Source: Cohnella faecalis
GTDB taxonomy: Bacteria > Bacillota > Bacilli > Paenibacillales > Paenibacillaceae
Reading direction: 5' to 3'
Assembly: GCF_003570905.1 (NCBI RefSeq)
Contig: NZ_QXJM01000063.1
Coordinates: 84,320-148,319, forward strand
DNA: 64,000 nucleotides
In this document: piece after piece, positions 47,661 to 57,977 of the stretch
Layout of the letters: every line of letters starts with the position of its first letter
How positions within the stretch are numbered: position 1 is the first letter of the stretch
Made by a program: the position numbers and the translations under genes
The notes under the pieces: model-generated
Told to the model about the DNA's origin: nothing
The model's database searches: none
Seen by the model: the letters and a program-made list of their open reading frames with translations, nothing else

Positions 47661-48257
47661 GGTGCAGACGCTGATGAGTGGTATGAGGTACCGTTCTTTC
47701 GGCGATCGGCGGGTGCAGACGCTGATGAGTGGTAGGAGGTACCGTTCTTTCGGCGATCGGCGGGTGCAGACGCTAATGAGTGGTATGAGGTACCTTTCTT
47801 TAGGCGATCGGCGGGCGGAGATGCTAATGAGTGGTATGAGGTACCTTTCTTTGGGCGAATGGCGGGCGGAGACGCTAATGAGTGGTATGAGGTACCGTTC
47901 TTTCGGCGATCGGCGGGTGCAGACGCTGATGAGTGGTAGGAGGTACCTTTCTTTAGGCGATCGGCGGGTGCAGACGCTAATGAGTGGTATGAGGTACCTT
48001 TCTTTAGGCGATCGGCGGGTGCAGACGCTGATGAGTGGTATGAGGTACCGTTCTTTCGGCGATCGGCGGGTGCAGACGCTGATGAGTGGTATGAGGTACC
48101 ATTCTTTGGGCGAATGGCGGGCGGAGATGCTAATGAGTGGTAGGAGGTACCGTTCTTTCGGCGATCGGCGGGTGCAGACGCTGATGAGTGGTAGGAGGTA
48201 CCGTTCTTTCGGCAATTGGCGGGTGCAGACGCTGATGAGTGGTAGGAGGTACCTTTC
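47661..48257. repeat. Tandem array B, right part: about 11.7 copies of a 51-bp unit
   Basis: Head-to-tail repeats with period 51 bp. Units vary in a few fixed positions (GATGAG or AATGAG, GTATGAGG or GTAGGAGG, TACCGTTCTTTCGG or TACCTTTCTTTAGG, GATCGGCGGGTG or GAATGGCGGGCGG). The period being divisible by three keeps all frames open on both strands and gives artefactual ORFs of about 230-260 codons; no start with a binding site is seen. Together with the left part about 13 copies lie between pssA and the minus-strand small gene. I treat it as non-coding. Confidence 0.95.
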
Positions 48258-48349
48258 TTTGCATGCTCCGCGTCCCGGCAAAAAGCGGCTTCCCGCACGC
48301 CGGCGGCATGACAAACGGCGCACCCCGGGGGCGCGCCGTTCTCTGATCG

Positions 48350-48745
48350 TTACGTTAGATTAAACCAACCCAGCGTGGAGCATTTGTCCGCTTCCTTGGC
48401 GACGACTTCCTCCAGCCTGATGTCGAGAATGTTGCATAGGGCGGATAGATAGAACAAGTTCTTGCCCATTTCCGAACGGACGACCTCGCCGCAAGCTTCG
48501 CATAGATGGCCGTTCATATGGGATTTGGATTGGCGCTTAGCTTGGTCGAGCTCCATCTCCTCGTTGAAGCCTTGAGGTCTTGCGTTCAATTCGATGCAGC
48601 CGCATTCCGTAATGGATTTGGCTACCGCGCGATTGACGGATCCGTTCGACTGGGTGTACTTCGTGACCACATCGAGAAGGCTGCGGTGACGAAGCAATAA
48701 TTCCGACACCTGCTCCTGAAATTGTTGCAGCGAAGGCGCGCTCAT
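48350..48745 (-). CDS. Small cytoplasmic protein, DUF1573-like as annotated in Paenibacillaceae
   Basis: 131 residues; GAGGTGGGA lies upstream of the ATG at 48745. A mostly helical N-terminal part (FQEQVSELLLRHRSLLDVVTKYTQS), then conserved cysteines: ECGC, CEACGE and a late KCSTLG. The Cys pattern suggests metal binding. I recall homologues of this protein at the same place in Paenibacillaceae, often labelled DUF1573 domain-containing, but I cannot verify the label here. It is divergent from yacL, separated by about 180 bases. Function unknown. Confidence 0.65.
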   Translation of the reverse strand: MSAPSLQQFQEQVSELLLRHRSLLDVVTKYTQSNGSVNRAVAKSITECGCIELNARPQGFNEEMELDQAKRQSKSHMNGHLCEACGEVVRSEMGKNLFYLSALCNILDIRLEEVVAKEADKCSTLGWFNLT

Positions 48746-48924
48746 CCGGTCCCACCTCGGTTACCTGATTTTTGCTAATCTTCCTACATTATAGAGCAAC
48801 GTCTTGGTTAATTCAAAAGGAGAGATTGAATTTATCGAAGTTTTGTTTAAGGGGAAACCAGAGATTAACGAGCGAAAAATTGGAACATACTAGTAACGTT
48901 TATAAACGCAAGGGAGTGAAAACG

Positions 48925-50016
48925 ATGGTCATGAAACGTGTCATTCAAGCAATCGGCTTGCTGCTAGGCTCATTGATGGGACAAGAATGGTCTTCCTGGA
49001 GAGGGACGGGAGGAGCCGCATGGATGGATCCGCTGCTGGGAGGGTCCCAGGGAACGGGCGGAACCTATGGCGCTATTGTCGGTGCATTCATCGGGCTGCT
49101 GATTGCTACAACGGCGGCAGGGCCGTTATCTCGGTCGCTTCAGAACGGAGTCGACCGCTTGGCGGCTTTTCCGATGGCGGATTTGATGTTCGGACTGGCG
49201 GGCTTAACGTCGGGATTGGCTCTGTCCGCGCTGATGTATCCGTTCCTGTCGGACGTTCCGCGCTTCGGCTCGATGGTTGCCGCTTGTACGGCGCTGACGT
49301 TCGGCTATGCGGGTCTTCGAATCGGCATTCAGCGCAAGGATGAGCTTGGAGAGTGGCTTCGTTCCCGTCGGGCTGCCGAACAGGCGAAGGAAGAAGGATC
49401 GTGGTTCGAGGAGCACAAAATATTGGACACGAGCGTCATCATCGACGGCCGAATCGCCGATATTTGTAAGACCGGTTTTATCGAAGGGACGCTTGTTATC
49501 CCTGAGTTCGTTCTCGAAGAGCTGCAGCATATTGCGGACTCCTCCGATCTTCTTAAACGCAATCGCGGGCGCAGGGGATTGGATATTCTTAACAAAATTC
49601 AAAAAGAGCTCGACGTAAAAGTGCTTATCTGCGAGGACGCGGTGGAAGAAGCGGTGGAAGTGGACAGCAAGCTCGTTAAGCTCGCCAAGGCGATGCGAGG
49701 CAAAGTGGTGACGAACGACTTCAACCTGAACAAGGTATGCGAGCTGCAGGGAGTGTCGGTGCTGAACATCAACGATCTCGCCAACGCGGTGAAGCCGGTC
49801 GTGCTGCCGGGCGAGGAGATCGTCGTTCAGGTCATTAAGGACGGCAAGGAGCATGGACAAGGCGTCGCCTATCTGGACGACGGCACGATGATTGTCGTCG
49901 AGGGAGGACGGGATTTCATTGGCACGACGATGGAAGTGCTGGTGACGAGCGTTCTTCAGACGTCCGCGGGCCGGATGATCTTCGCCAAGCCGAAGCTATT
50001 GGAAAAAGCGTTGTGA
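48925..50016 (+). CDS. yacL: Membrane-anchored PIN/TRAM domain protein (YacL)
   Basis: 363 residues from the ATG at 48925 (GGGAGTG upstream; the open frame extends 51 codons further without support). Four N-terminal membrane segments (about residues 6-140), then a PIN nuclease-like domain (ILDTSVIIDGRIADI, about residue 170; PEFVLEELQHIAD; VTNDFNLNKV with conserved acidic residues) and a C-terminal TRAM domain (EEIVVQVIKDGKEHGQGVAYL). Acidic residues of the PIN active site appear intact, so an RNase activity at the membrane is plausible. Bacillus YacL has no firm biological role. It precedes ispD, as in Bacillus. Confidence 0.92.
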   Translation: MVMKRVIQAIGLLLGSLMGQEWSSWRGTGGAAWMDPLLGGSQGTGGTYGAIVGAFIGLLIATTAAGPLSRSLQNGVDRLAAFPMADLMFGLAGLTSGLALSALMYPFLSDVPRFGSMVAACTALTFGYAGLRIGIQRKDELGEWLRSRRAAEQAKEEGSWFEEHKILDTSVIIDGRIADICKTGFIEGTLVIPEFVLEELQHIADSSDLLKRNRGRRGLDILNKIQKELDVKVLICEDAVEEAVEVDSKLVKLAKAMRGKVVTNDFNLNKVCELQGVSVLNINDLANAVKPVVLPGEEIVVQVIKDGKEHGQGVAYLDDGTMIVVEGGRDFIGTTMEVLVTSVLQTSAGRMIFAKPKLLEKAL

Positions 50017-50045
50017 CAAGGTATGATAATAGCATCGGGTTTTCA

Positions 50046-50073
50046 TGAGTAGCGGCACTCGGTGCCGCTATTT
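50046..50073 (+). terminator. Hairpin between yacL and ispD
   Basis: AGCGGCAC (about 50051) pairs with GTGCCGCT, followed by ATTTCATTTG. The T-tract is poor, so it may attenuate rather than stop transcription into ispD. Confidence 0.45.
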
Positions 50074-50118
50074 CATTTGAGCAGGGATTTCGATTTCGGA
50101 GAGGGGAACGCGGAAGCT

Positions 50119-50808
50119 ATGAGGTGGGGAGCTGTCGTCGTTGCCGCCGGACGCGGGACGCGGATGGGCGCGGCGGACAATAAGCCGTATTTGCCGATAG
50201 CCGGGCGGCCGGTGCTCGCTTATACGCTTGAAGCGTTCGAGCGCTGCGATGCCGTCGAGACGGTCGTCATCGTCGCGGCGCCGGGCGAGGAAGAGCGGGC
50301 TAGGGAGCTCGTGGCGAAGGAAGGCTTTCGCAAAACGGCCGCGGTCGTGACGGGCGGAGCCGAGCGGCAGGATAGCGTTCTTGCCGGCGTTAACGCGCTG
50401 GATACGGACGGCGTGCTCGTTCATGACGCCGCGCGCCCGTTGGTGGAGCCGGAGCGAATCGCCGCCTGCTGCCGGTCGGCGGAGGAGAACGGCGCGGCCG
50501 CGCTGGCTGTGCCGGTGAAGGACACGATCAAGGTGACGGACAAGGACGGCTTCATGGTCGCGACTCCGGACCGCTCGGCGCTGTGGGCCGTCCAGACGCC
50601 CCAGGCTTTCGCAAGGGCGGAATTGATCGAAGCTCACCGGCTTGCGCGGGAAGCGGGAGCGGCGGCGACGGACGACACGATGCTCATGGAGCTGCTCGGC
50701 CGCACAGTCGCCGTCGTTCCGGGAGACTACCGGAACTTGAAAATAACGACGCCGGAGGATTTGCTCGTTGCCGAGCTTTTTCTCGGGCGGCGTCAAGAGG
50801 AGAAATAG
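50119..50808 (+). CDS. ispD: 2-C-methyl-D-erythritol 4-phosphate cytidylyltransferase
   Basis: 229 residues from the ATG at 50119, matching family length (upstream in-frame codons lack homology). Third step of the non-mevalonate isoprenoid pathway. Nucleotide-binding N-terminus VVVAAGRGTRMGAADNKPYL, substrate motifs VTGGAERQDSV, VHDAARPLV and AVPVKDTIK, and the C-terminal NLKITTPEDLLVAELF. It is 5 bases before ispF, which acts later in the pathway. Isoprenoid supply also serves PcrB, encoded at 8.5 kb. Confidence 0.95.
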   Translation: MRWGAVVVAAGRGTRMGAADNKPYLPIAGRPVLAYTLEAFERCDAVETVVIVAAPGEEERARELVAKEGFRKTAAVVTGGAERQDSVLAGVNALDTDGVLVHDAARPLVEPERIAACCRSAEENGAAALAVPVKDTIKVTDKDGFMVATPDRSALWAVQTPQAFARAELIEAHRLAREAGAAATDDTMLMELLGRTVAVVPGDYRNLKITTPEDLLVAELFLGRRQEEK

Positions 50809-50813
50809 AAACG

Positions 50814-51289
50814 ATGATTCGAGTAGGACAAGGGTTCGACGTACATCAACTGGTCGAAGGGAGACCTTGCATTATCGGGGAGTTGCGATTCCTTACGAAA
50901 AAGGGCTGCTCGGGCATTCCGACGCCGACGTGCTGCTGCACACGATAGCGGATGCGGTGCTTGGAGCTCTCGCTTTGGGCGATATCGGCAAGCATTTTCC
51001 GGATACCGATCCGGCATTCAAGGACGCTGACAGCGTCAAGCTGCTGGAGCATGTGTGGGGGCTTGCGAAGGAGCGCGGCTATCGCTTGGGCAATGCGGAC
51101 GCTACCATTATCGCGCAGGCTCCGAAGATGGCGCCGTATATTCCGCGGATGGTGGAGGTCATCGCCGCGGCGCTGGAGGCGGAAGCATCCCAAGTGAACG
51201 TGAAGGCGACGACGTCGGAGAAGCTTGGCTTCACCGGACGCGGAGAAGGCATTGCCGCCCAAGCGATCGTCTGTCTCGTTCGCGGCTAA
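50814..51289 (+). CDS. ispF: 2-C-methyl-D-erythritol 2,4-cyclodiphosphate synthase, apparent frameshift
   Basis: Starts at the ATG 50814 with MIRVGQGFDVHQL, then loses frame near 50,880 in a GGGG run; one more G would restore GGVAIPYEKGLLGHSDADVL and the rest to the TAA at 51289, giving about 158 residues, the normal length. The metal ligands DxH (GFDVH) and the second motif HSDADVLLH are both present across the two frames. Because this is an essential gene and the missing base lies in a homopolymer, I regard the frameshift as a sequencing or consensus error, not a true pseudogene. Located directly after ispD. Confidence 0.88.
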
Positions 51290-51434
51290 TTCGTCGCCGG
51301 GAGCGCGATTGCGGCCGAGTCGATTTGTCGTTCGAGCGGATTTTGGAACCGTCGCTGAGCCGCGTCACTCTCGTAGAATGGTTGAATTTAACGATAAAAC
51401 ATACAGCTAATATGGCGGTACGAAAGTGCGCAAG

Positions 51435-51463
51435 TTGGCGAACTGTAGAAGGTACATTATATT
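51435..51463 (+). promoter_or_regulatory. Candidate promoter of gltX
   Basis: TTGGCG (51435-51440) and TATATT (51458-51463) with a 17-base spacer, after ispF. The leader of about 170 bases to gltX ends in a hairpin whose CCTTCG/CGAAGG stem overlaps the ribosome-binding site, which could mask it. Confidence 0.6.
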
Positions 51464-51470
51464 TTCGACG

Positions 51471-51548
51471 ATGGAGCTCATTCTGCTCGTTTTCGCGGGA
51501 TTAGCGGCATCTTTTACAGTGTATTTTCGGCTGGTTGATCGATTTTAG
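51471..51548 (+). CDS. Possible leaderless small membrane ORF
   Basis: 25 residues starting at ATG 51471, sequence beginning MELILLVFAGLAASFTVY, a single predicted membrane helix ending VDRF. The ATG lies about 8 bases after the -10 box, so it would be leaderless, and no binding site is visible. It may simply be chance; the gap between ispF and gltX (51,290-51,642) otherwise holds the promoter and a GC-rich hairpin. Confidence 0.2.
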   Translation: MELILLVFAGLAASFTVYFRLVDRF

Positions 51549-51642
51549 ATGTACGAATTACACTTGTGCCAAATGAATTTATTAACATCCCATTCAGTCG
51601 CCGGAAGGCAGCGCCCTTCGCCGGGCGAAGGAGGAACCCCTT

Positions 51643-53115
51643 ATGTCTACCAAAGTACGCGTCCGCTACGCGCCGAGCCCAACGGGCCATCTTCATATCG
51701 GAAACGCGAGAACGGCTATTTTCAACTATTTGTTCGCCCGCCGTCACGGGGGAGATTTCATCATCCGCATTGAAGACACGGACGTGAAGCGCAACGTCGC
51801 GGGCGGCGAGGAGAACCAGTTGACTTATCTCAAGTGGCTCGGCGTCGATTGGGACGAAAGCATTGACCGTCACGGGGAATACGGACCGTACCGCCAGACG
51901 GAGCGTCTCGATATTTACGCGGCCTATACGAAGGAGCTGTTGGACAAAGGGCTTGCTTACCGCTGCTACTGCACCGAGGAGGAGCTGGAGCGGGAGCGGG
52001 AGGAGCAGCTCGCACGCGGCGAAACTCCGAGCTATTCGGGTAAGCACCGCCAGTTGACCGCCGAGCAAGAAGCCGCCTATGTCGCGGAAGGACGAGTTCC
52101 GAGCGTACGCTTCAGGGTGCCGGATGACCGGACTTATACGTTCGACGACCTGGTCAAAGGCGAAATCAGCTTCAAGTCCGAGGACTTCGGCGATTTCGTC
52201 ATCGTGAAGAAGGACGGCATTCCGACTTACAACTACGCGGTCGCGGTCGACGACCATACGATGGCGATTTCCCATGTGCTGCGCGGGGAAGACCATATCA
52301 CGAACACGCCGCGTCAGCTCATGATCTACGAAGCGTTCGGCTGGACGCCGCCGCAATTCGGCCATATGACGCTGATCGTGAACGAGAACCGCAAAAAGCT
52401 GTCCAAGCGCGACGAGTCTATCGTTCAATTCATCGAGCAATATGACGAGCTGGGTTACTTGCCCGAAGCTCTGTTCAATTTTATTACGCTGCTCGGCTGG
52501 TCTCCGGAAGGGGAGGAGGAGATTTTCTCCCGCGAGCGGTTCATTGAAATATTCGATTCGAACCGGCTGTCGAAGAGTCCTGCCGTATTCGATACGGCCA
52601 AGCTGAACTGGCTGAATCAGCATTACTTGAAGGCTGCGGATGCAGAGCGGGTAATCGAGCTTTGTCTCGTCCATCTGAAAAAAGCGGAGCGTCTGCCCGA
52701 GAATCCTTCGGAGGAGCAGCTCGTATGGGCGGCCGGCCTTGTGACTCTGTTCCGCGACCATCTGCGCTTCGGCGCGGAAATCGTTCCGCTGTCCGATATG
52801 TTCTTCCGCAACGAAGCTCCGGAGCTGGATGAGGAGGCTGGTGCGGTGCTTGCCGAGCCGTCCGTGCCGACTGTGCTCGGAGCGTTCCGCCGCAGCGTGG
52901 AAGCCGCCGGTATCGAAGGGTTTACCGTAGACGGTATTAAAGCAATGATCAAGGGTGTCCAAGGCGAGACCGGCGTAAAAGGCAAAGGGCTGTTCATGCC
53001 GATCCGCGTCGCATTGACCGGGCAAACCCACGGACCCGATTTGAACGGTACGATTTGGCTGCTTGGCAGGGACAAAGTGCTGAAGCGGCTGGAAGAGACC
53101 TTGCAAGGACGTTAA
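51643..53115 (+). CDS. gltX: Glutamyl-tRNA synthetase
   Basis: 490 residues; GAAGGAGG lies 8 bases upstream of the ATG. Class I synthetase with HIGH-type PTGHLHIGNART (residues 11-22), the Glu-binding region and the KMSKS-type KKLSKRDES, followed by the anticodon-binding C-terminal domain. Charges tRNA-Glu (and, in Firmicutes, tRNA-Gln for later amidation). First of the gltX-cysE-cysS run. Confidence 0.96.
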   Translation: MSTKVRVRYAPSPTGHLHIGNARTAIFNYLFARRHGGDFIIRIEDTDVKRNVAGGEENQLTYLKWLGVDWDESIDRHGEYGPYRQTERLDIYAAYTKELLDKGLAYRCYCTEEELEREREEQLARGETPSYSGKHRQLTAEQEAAYVAEGRVPSVRFRVPDDRTYTFDDLVKGEISFKSEDFGDFVIVKKDGIPTYNYAVAVDDHTMAISHVLRGEDHITNTPRQLMIYEAFGWTPPQFGHMTLIVNENRKKLSKRDESIVQFIEQYDELGYLPEALFNFITLLGWSPEGEEEIFSRERFIEIFDSNRLSKSPAVFDTAKLNWLNQHYLKAADAERVIELCLVHLKKAERLPENPSEEQLVWAAGLVTLFRDHLRFGAEIVPLSDMFFRNEAPELDEEAGAVLAEPSVPTVLGAFRRSVEAAGIEGFTVDGIKAMIKGVQGETGVKGKGLFMPIRVALTGQTHGPDLNGTIWLLGRDKVLKRLEETLQGR

Positions 53116-53138
53116 AAGCCGGGCAATCTTCGTATCCC

Positions 53139-53167
53139 TTGTCAGGCCGCGGTCCTTGGATTATACT
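53139..53167 (+). promoter_or_regulatory. Internal promoter for cysE-cysS
   Basis: TTGTCA (53139-53144) and TATACT (53162-53167), spacer 17 bases, placed just before the T-box leader; predicted start near 53,174. Confidence 0.7.
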
Positions 53168-53173
53168 GTGGAT

Positions 53174-53531
53174 AAATCAGCATGAGCGACGAACAGGAGA
53201 GTACGTTCGCGACTGGAATGACCAGAGAGGGCGGCCTTGGGTGAAATCCGCCTCATTTCGGCGATACGGAAATGCGCCTGGGAGCCGCGCCGCAGAGCGG
53301 AAGGCTGGAGGATTGCGCATAGGACTGCGCGATAACCGACAGTCGGAAGGGTACGCGGCGCCGGGTGGTCCCCGTTACCAGCCAATTAGAGGAACGTTCC
53401 GCTTCTGCCGGGAAGCATGTCCGATCGATCGGACAAGACCAGGCGGCGGATGAGGCGTTCAAGCAGAGTGGGACCGCGTATCTTAACAGACACGTCTCTG
53501 CAGCTATTAAGCTGCGGGGACTTTTTTATTT
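53174..53531 (+). ncRNA. T-box riboswitch leader, specifier UGC (cysteine)
   Basis: The leader of about 360 bases has stem I features (GAGCGACGAACAGGAGAGTA, then CCAGAGAGGG distal loop), a specifier segment GGAAATGCGCCT whose codon at 53273-53275 reads TGC (Cys), the T-box AGAGTGGGACCGCG at 53465-53478 and a terminator hairpin GTCTCTGCAGC with GCTGCGGGGAC (53494-53522) ending in TTTTTTATTTTTT. The specifier fits the downstream cysE and cysS. Uncharged tRNA-Cys is expected to stabilise the antiterminator and let transcription continue. The T-box core differs from the common AGGGTGGNACCGCG at two positions. Confidence 0.9.
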
Positions 53532-53558
53532 TTTAGAGATAGAAAGGGGGGCCTTGGA

Positions 53559-54256
53559 ATGGGAGCTTGGAGCAACGTCAAATCGGACATCGACGCGGTA
53601 TTCGAGAACGACCCCGCCGCCCGAGGCTGGTTCGAGGTTGTTTTCACATACGCGGGGCTGCATGCGATTTGGGCCCATCGCATCGCTCATTGGTTTTACA
53701 GGCGCAGATGGTTCACGGGGGCCCGGATGATCTCGCAAACGAGCCGGTTTTTCACCGGGATCGAGATCCATCCGGGGCCCGGATCGGCAGGCGGCTGTTC
53801 ATCGACCACGGCATGGGCGTCGTCATCGGCGAGACGTGCGAAATCGGCGACGATGTCGTCATTTATCAGGGCGTCACGCTCGGAGGGACCGGAAAAGAGA
53901 AGGGCAAGCGGCATCCGACGATCGGCAACCGGGTCGTCATCGCGTCGGGCGCCAAAGTGCTCGGGTCGTTCCGGGTCGGCGATAACTGCAACATTGGCGC
54001 CAATTCGGTCGTGCTGCGGGAAGTGCCTTCCAACAGCACCGTTGTCGGCATTCCCGGACGAGTGGTGAAACGGGACGGACAGCGGGTCAGCGATCGGCTC
54101 GACCATACGAATCTGCCGGATCCGCTGATCGAGACGTTCCGCGCCATGCAGAACGAAATCAACGAGCTGAAGCTGGAAATCGGACGGCTCAAGAATCCTC
54201 CTAAAGAGGAACCGGAAGGCGTGCCGGTCAGCGCCGCATCCCACGATAATTATTAA
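53559..54256 (+). CDS. cysE: Serine O-acetyltransferase, apparent frameshift
   Basis: First enzyme of cysteine synthesis (acetyl-CoA plus serine). The N-terminal 70 residues (SDIDAVFENDPAARGWFEV, HAIWAHRIAHWFY) are in one frame, then a GGGG run at 53774-53777 lacks one G; restoring it leads into the left-handed beta-helix with hexapeptide repeats FIDHGMGVVIGETCEIG, VVIYQGVTLGGTG, HPTIGNRVVIASGAKVLG and the catalytic His regions. Corrected length about 232 residues, normal. Overlaps no neighbour; cysS begins 17 bases after the stop. The T-box leader precedes it. Confidence 0.88.
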
Positions 54257-54273
54257 AAGGAGTTAGGTAGATA

Positions 54274-54583
54274 GTGACTCTCCACATTTACGACAGTATG
54301 AACCGCAAGCCGGAACCGTTCGTTCCGCTTACTCCGGGCAAGGTGAACATGTACGTATGCGGGCCGACCGTGTACGGGTATATTCATATCGGCAACGCTC
54401 GCCCGGTTATCTTTTTCGATGTCGCCCGGCGTTATTTGGAATCGATCGGCTACGAGGTCAACTATATCGTCAATTTCACGGACGTCGACGACAAAATGAT
54501 TCGCAAAGCCGATGAGGAAGGCATCACCGTCCCGAAGTAGCGGAGAAATTCATTGCCGCCTACAGCCGGAGCGAAGCTTGACT
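54274..54583 (+). CDS. cysS: Cysteinyl-tRNA synthetase, 5' part only, broken by an apparent junction
   Basis: GTG start at 54274 with AAGGAG upstream. The N-terminus is intact: YVCGPTVYGYIHIGNARP (HIGH-type motif) and NFTDVDDKMIRKA. A missing G near 54,535 causes a stop; in the corrected frame the protein continues PEVAEKFIAAYSRSEA and then meets ybxF sequence at about 54,583. A normal CysS has about 465 residues, so three quarters are absent. The downstream ClassIa body, KMSKS and zinc ligands are not in this window. Confidence 0.88.
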
Positions 54584-54664
54584 TACGTCGACACGATGAG
54601 AAACCTGGGTAAAGCATGCGGCATTGAAGTGGGCGCGGCGATGGCCGCAATCATAAGAGAATAA
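54577..54664 (+). pseudogene. ybxF: Fragment of ybxF (L7Ae family) joined to cysS
   Basis: From about 54,581 the frame reads LTYVDTMRNLGKACGIEVGA and ends IIRE-stop, the C-terminal third of the L7Ae-family ribosomal protein YbxF. The first two thirds are missing; the full gene is seen on the minus strand at 63.4-63.7 kb. The join sits at a short near-match (CGGAGCGAAG versus CGGAGTGAAG). Confidence 0.9.
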
Positions 54665-54827
54665 GCAAGCCGGTTTGGACTGGCGCTTCATCGTACTTTT
54701 CGTACGGGAGGAAGCCGGGCGGACCCTTTCGCATTTCTCAAAATGAACCGCCTGGATCTGTGGGCTTCGCAAAGTGGTGTCGGCTGTTCTGTTCTATTGC
54801 TTAACGTTCATGGGAAGGGTGGCAACA

Positions 54828-55246
54828 ATGCCAACAATTAATCAACTCGTTCGCAAAGGTCGTCAACCGAAGTGGTTAAATCGAAATCTCCTGCGTTGCA
54901 AAAAGGCTTCAATGCCCTCAAACGTATTGAGACCGATCTAAGCGCGCCTCAAAAACGCGGGGTTTGCACCCGTGTAGGCACGATGACTCCGAAAAAACCG
55001 AACTCCGCACTCCGTAAATACGCGCGGGTACGTCTGACGAACCGTATCGAGGTGACCGCCTACATTCCGGGATCGGCCACAATCTGCAAGAGCACAGTGT
55101 CGTGCTTATTCGCGGAGGCCGGTAAAAGACCTTCCGGTGTACGTTACCACATCGTTCGCGGCGCTCTGGATACCGCAGGCGTAAACAACCGGAAGCAAGC
55201 TCGTTCCAAATACGGCGCTAAGCGTCCGAAAGTCAAAAAATCGTAA
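54828..55246 (+). CDS. rpsL: 30S ribosomal protein S12, left arm, multiple apparent frameshifts
   Basis: Start MPTINQLVRKGRQPK at 54828. Compared with the mirror copy, a G is missing after CCGAA (54,884), a C and a G are missing near 55,040 and 55,068, and G runs are one base short near 55,122 and 55,137. The frame recovers for RYHIVRGALDTAGVNNRKQA and ends at the TAA 55246. Conserved TPKKPNSALRK is intact. S12 is essential for decoding, so the errors are most likely technical. Confidence 0.9.
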
Positions 55247-55303
55247 TGCGCAAGGATGAATCGTCCGACGCACTACAACATGAATAAGAAAGGAGGAACT
55301 TAG

Positions 55304-55773
55304 ATGCCTCGCAAAGGACCCGTACCGAAACGGGACGTTCTCCCGGATCCGGTATACAATAGCAAACTCGTTACTCGTCTTGTCAACCGCATTATGATCG
55401 ACGGTAAGAAAGGCGTTGCACAGCAATTGCTGTACGATGCGTTCAACCTCATTCAAGAGCGTTCCGGCAAAGACGCAATGGAAGTTTTCGAAGCTGCGAT
55501 TAAGAACATCATGCCGGTACTTGAAGTTAAAGCCCGTCGTGTAGGTGGTGCGAACTACCAGGTTCCGATTGAAGTGAAACCGGAGCGCCGCACGTCCCTT
55601 GGACTGCGCTGGCTCGTAAACTACTCCCGCAACCGCGGCGAGAAGACGATGGAAGAGCGTTTGGCTGCCGAGATTCTCGACGCTTCCAACAACACGGGAG
55701 CAGCAGTTAAAAAACGCGAAGATACGCATAAAATGGCGAAGCGAACAAAGCATTCGCTCACTACCGCTGGTAA
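55304..55773 (+). CDS. rpsG: 30S ribosomal protein S7, left arm, frameshift near the 3' end
   Basis: MPRKGPVPKRDVLPDPVYNS start with AAGGAGG upstream. Intact to [17 protein letters not shown]; then GGCGAAGC lacks one G found in the mirror copy, so the normal ending [11 protein letters not shown] to TAA at 55773 is out of frame. Corrected length 156 residues. S7 initiates assembly of the 30S head and autoregulates str translation in other bacteria. Confidence 0.92.
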
Positions 55774-55790
55774 TCGAAGGGAGATCCACC

Positions 55791-57869
<2,079 letters not shown>

Positions 57870-57977
57870 GCGCTCAACGATTTGTAAGCGGACGGGCAGG
57901 GGAGTCGCGGCGTAAGCCTCGATTCGCCGCCCGCCACCCTATAAATTCCTTTTACTTATAAGGAGGAGAAAAGTTAC

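Noticed and set aside
46345..48257. CRISPR array
   Set aside because: The units are contiguous repeats without unique spacers, the unit is longer than CRISPR repeats and there are no cas genes anywhere in the window.
47544..48363. Overlapping repeat-containing frames of 226-259 codons in array B
   Set aside because: Same period artefact; open on both strands in several frames, with no start signals.
50814..54256. ispF and cysE as true pseudogenes
   Set aside because: Each needs just one base in a G run to be full length, and both are essential or central genes with all motifs present.
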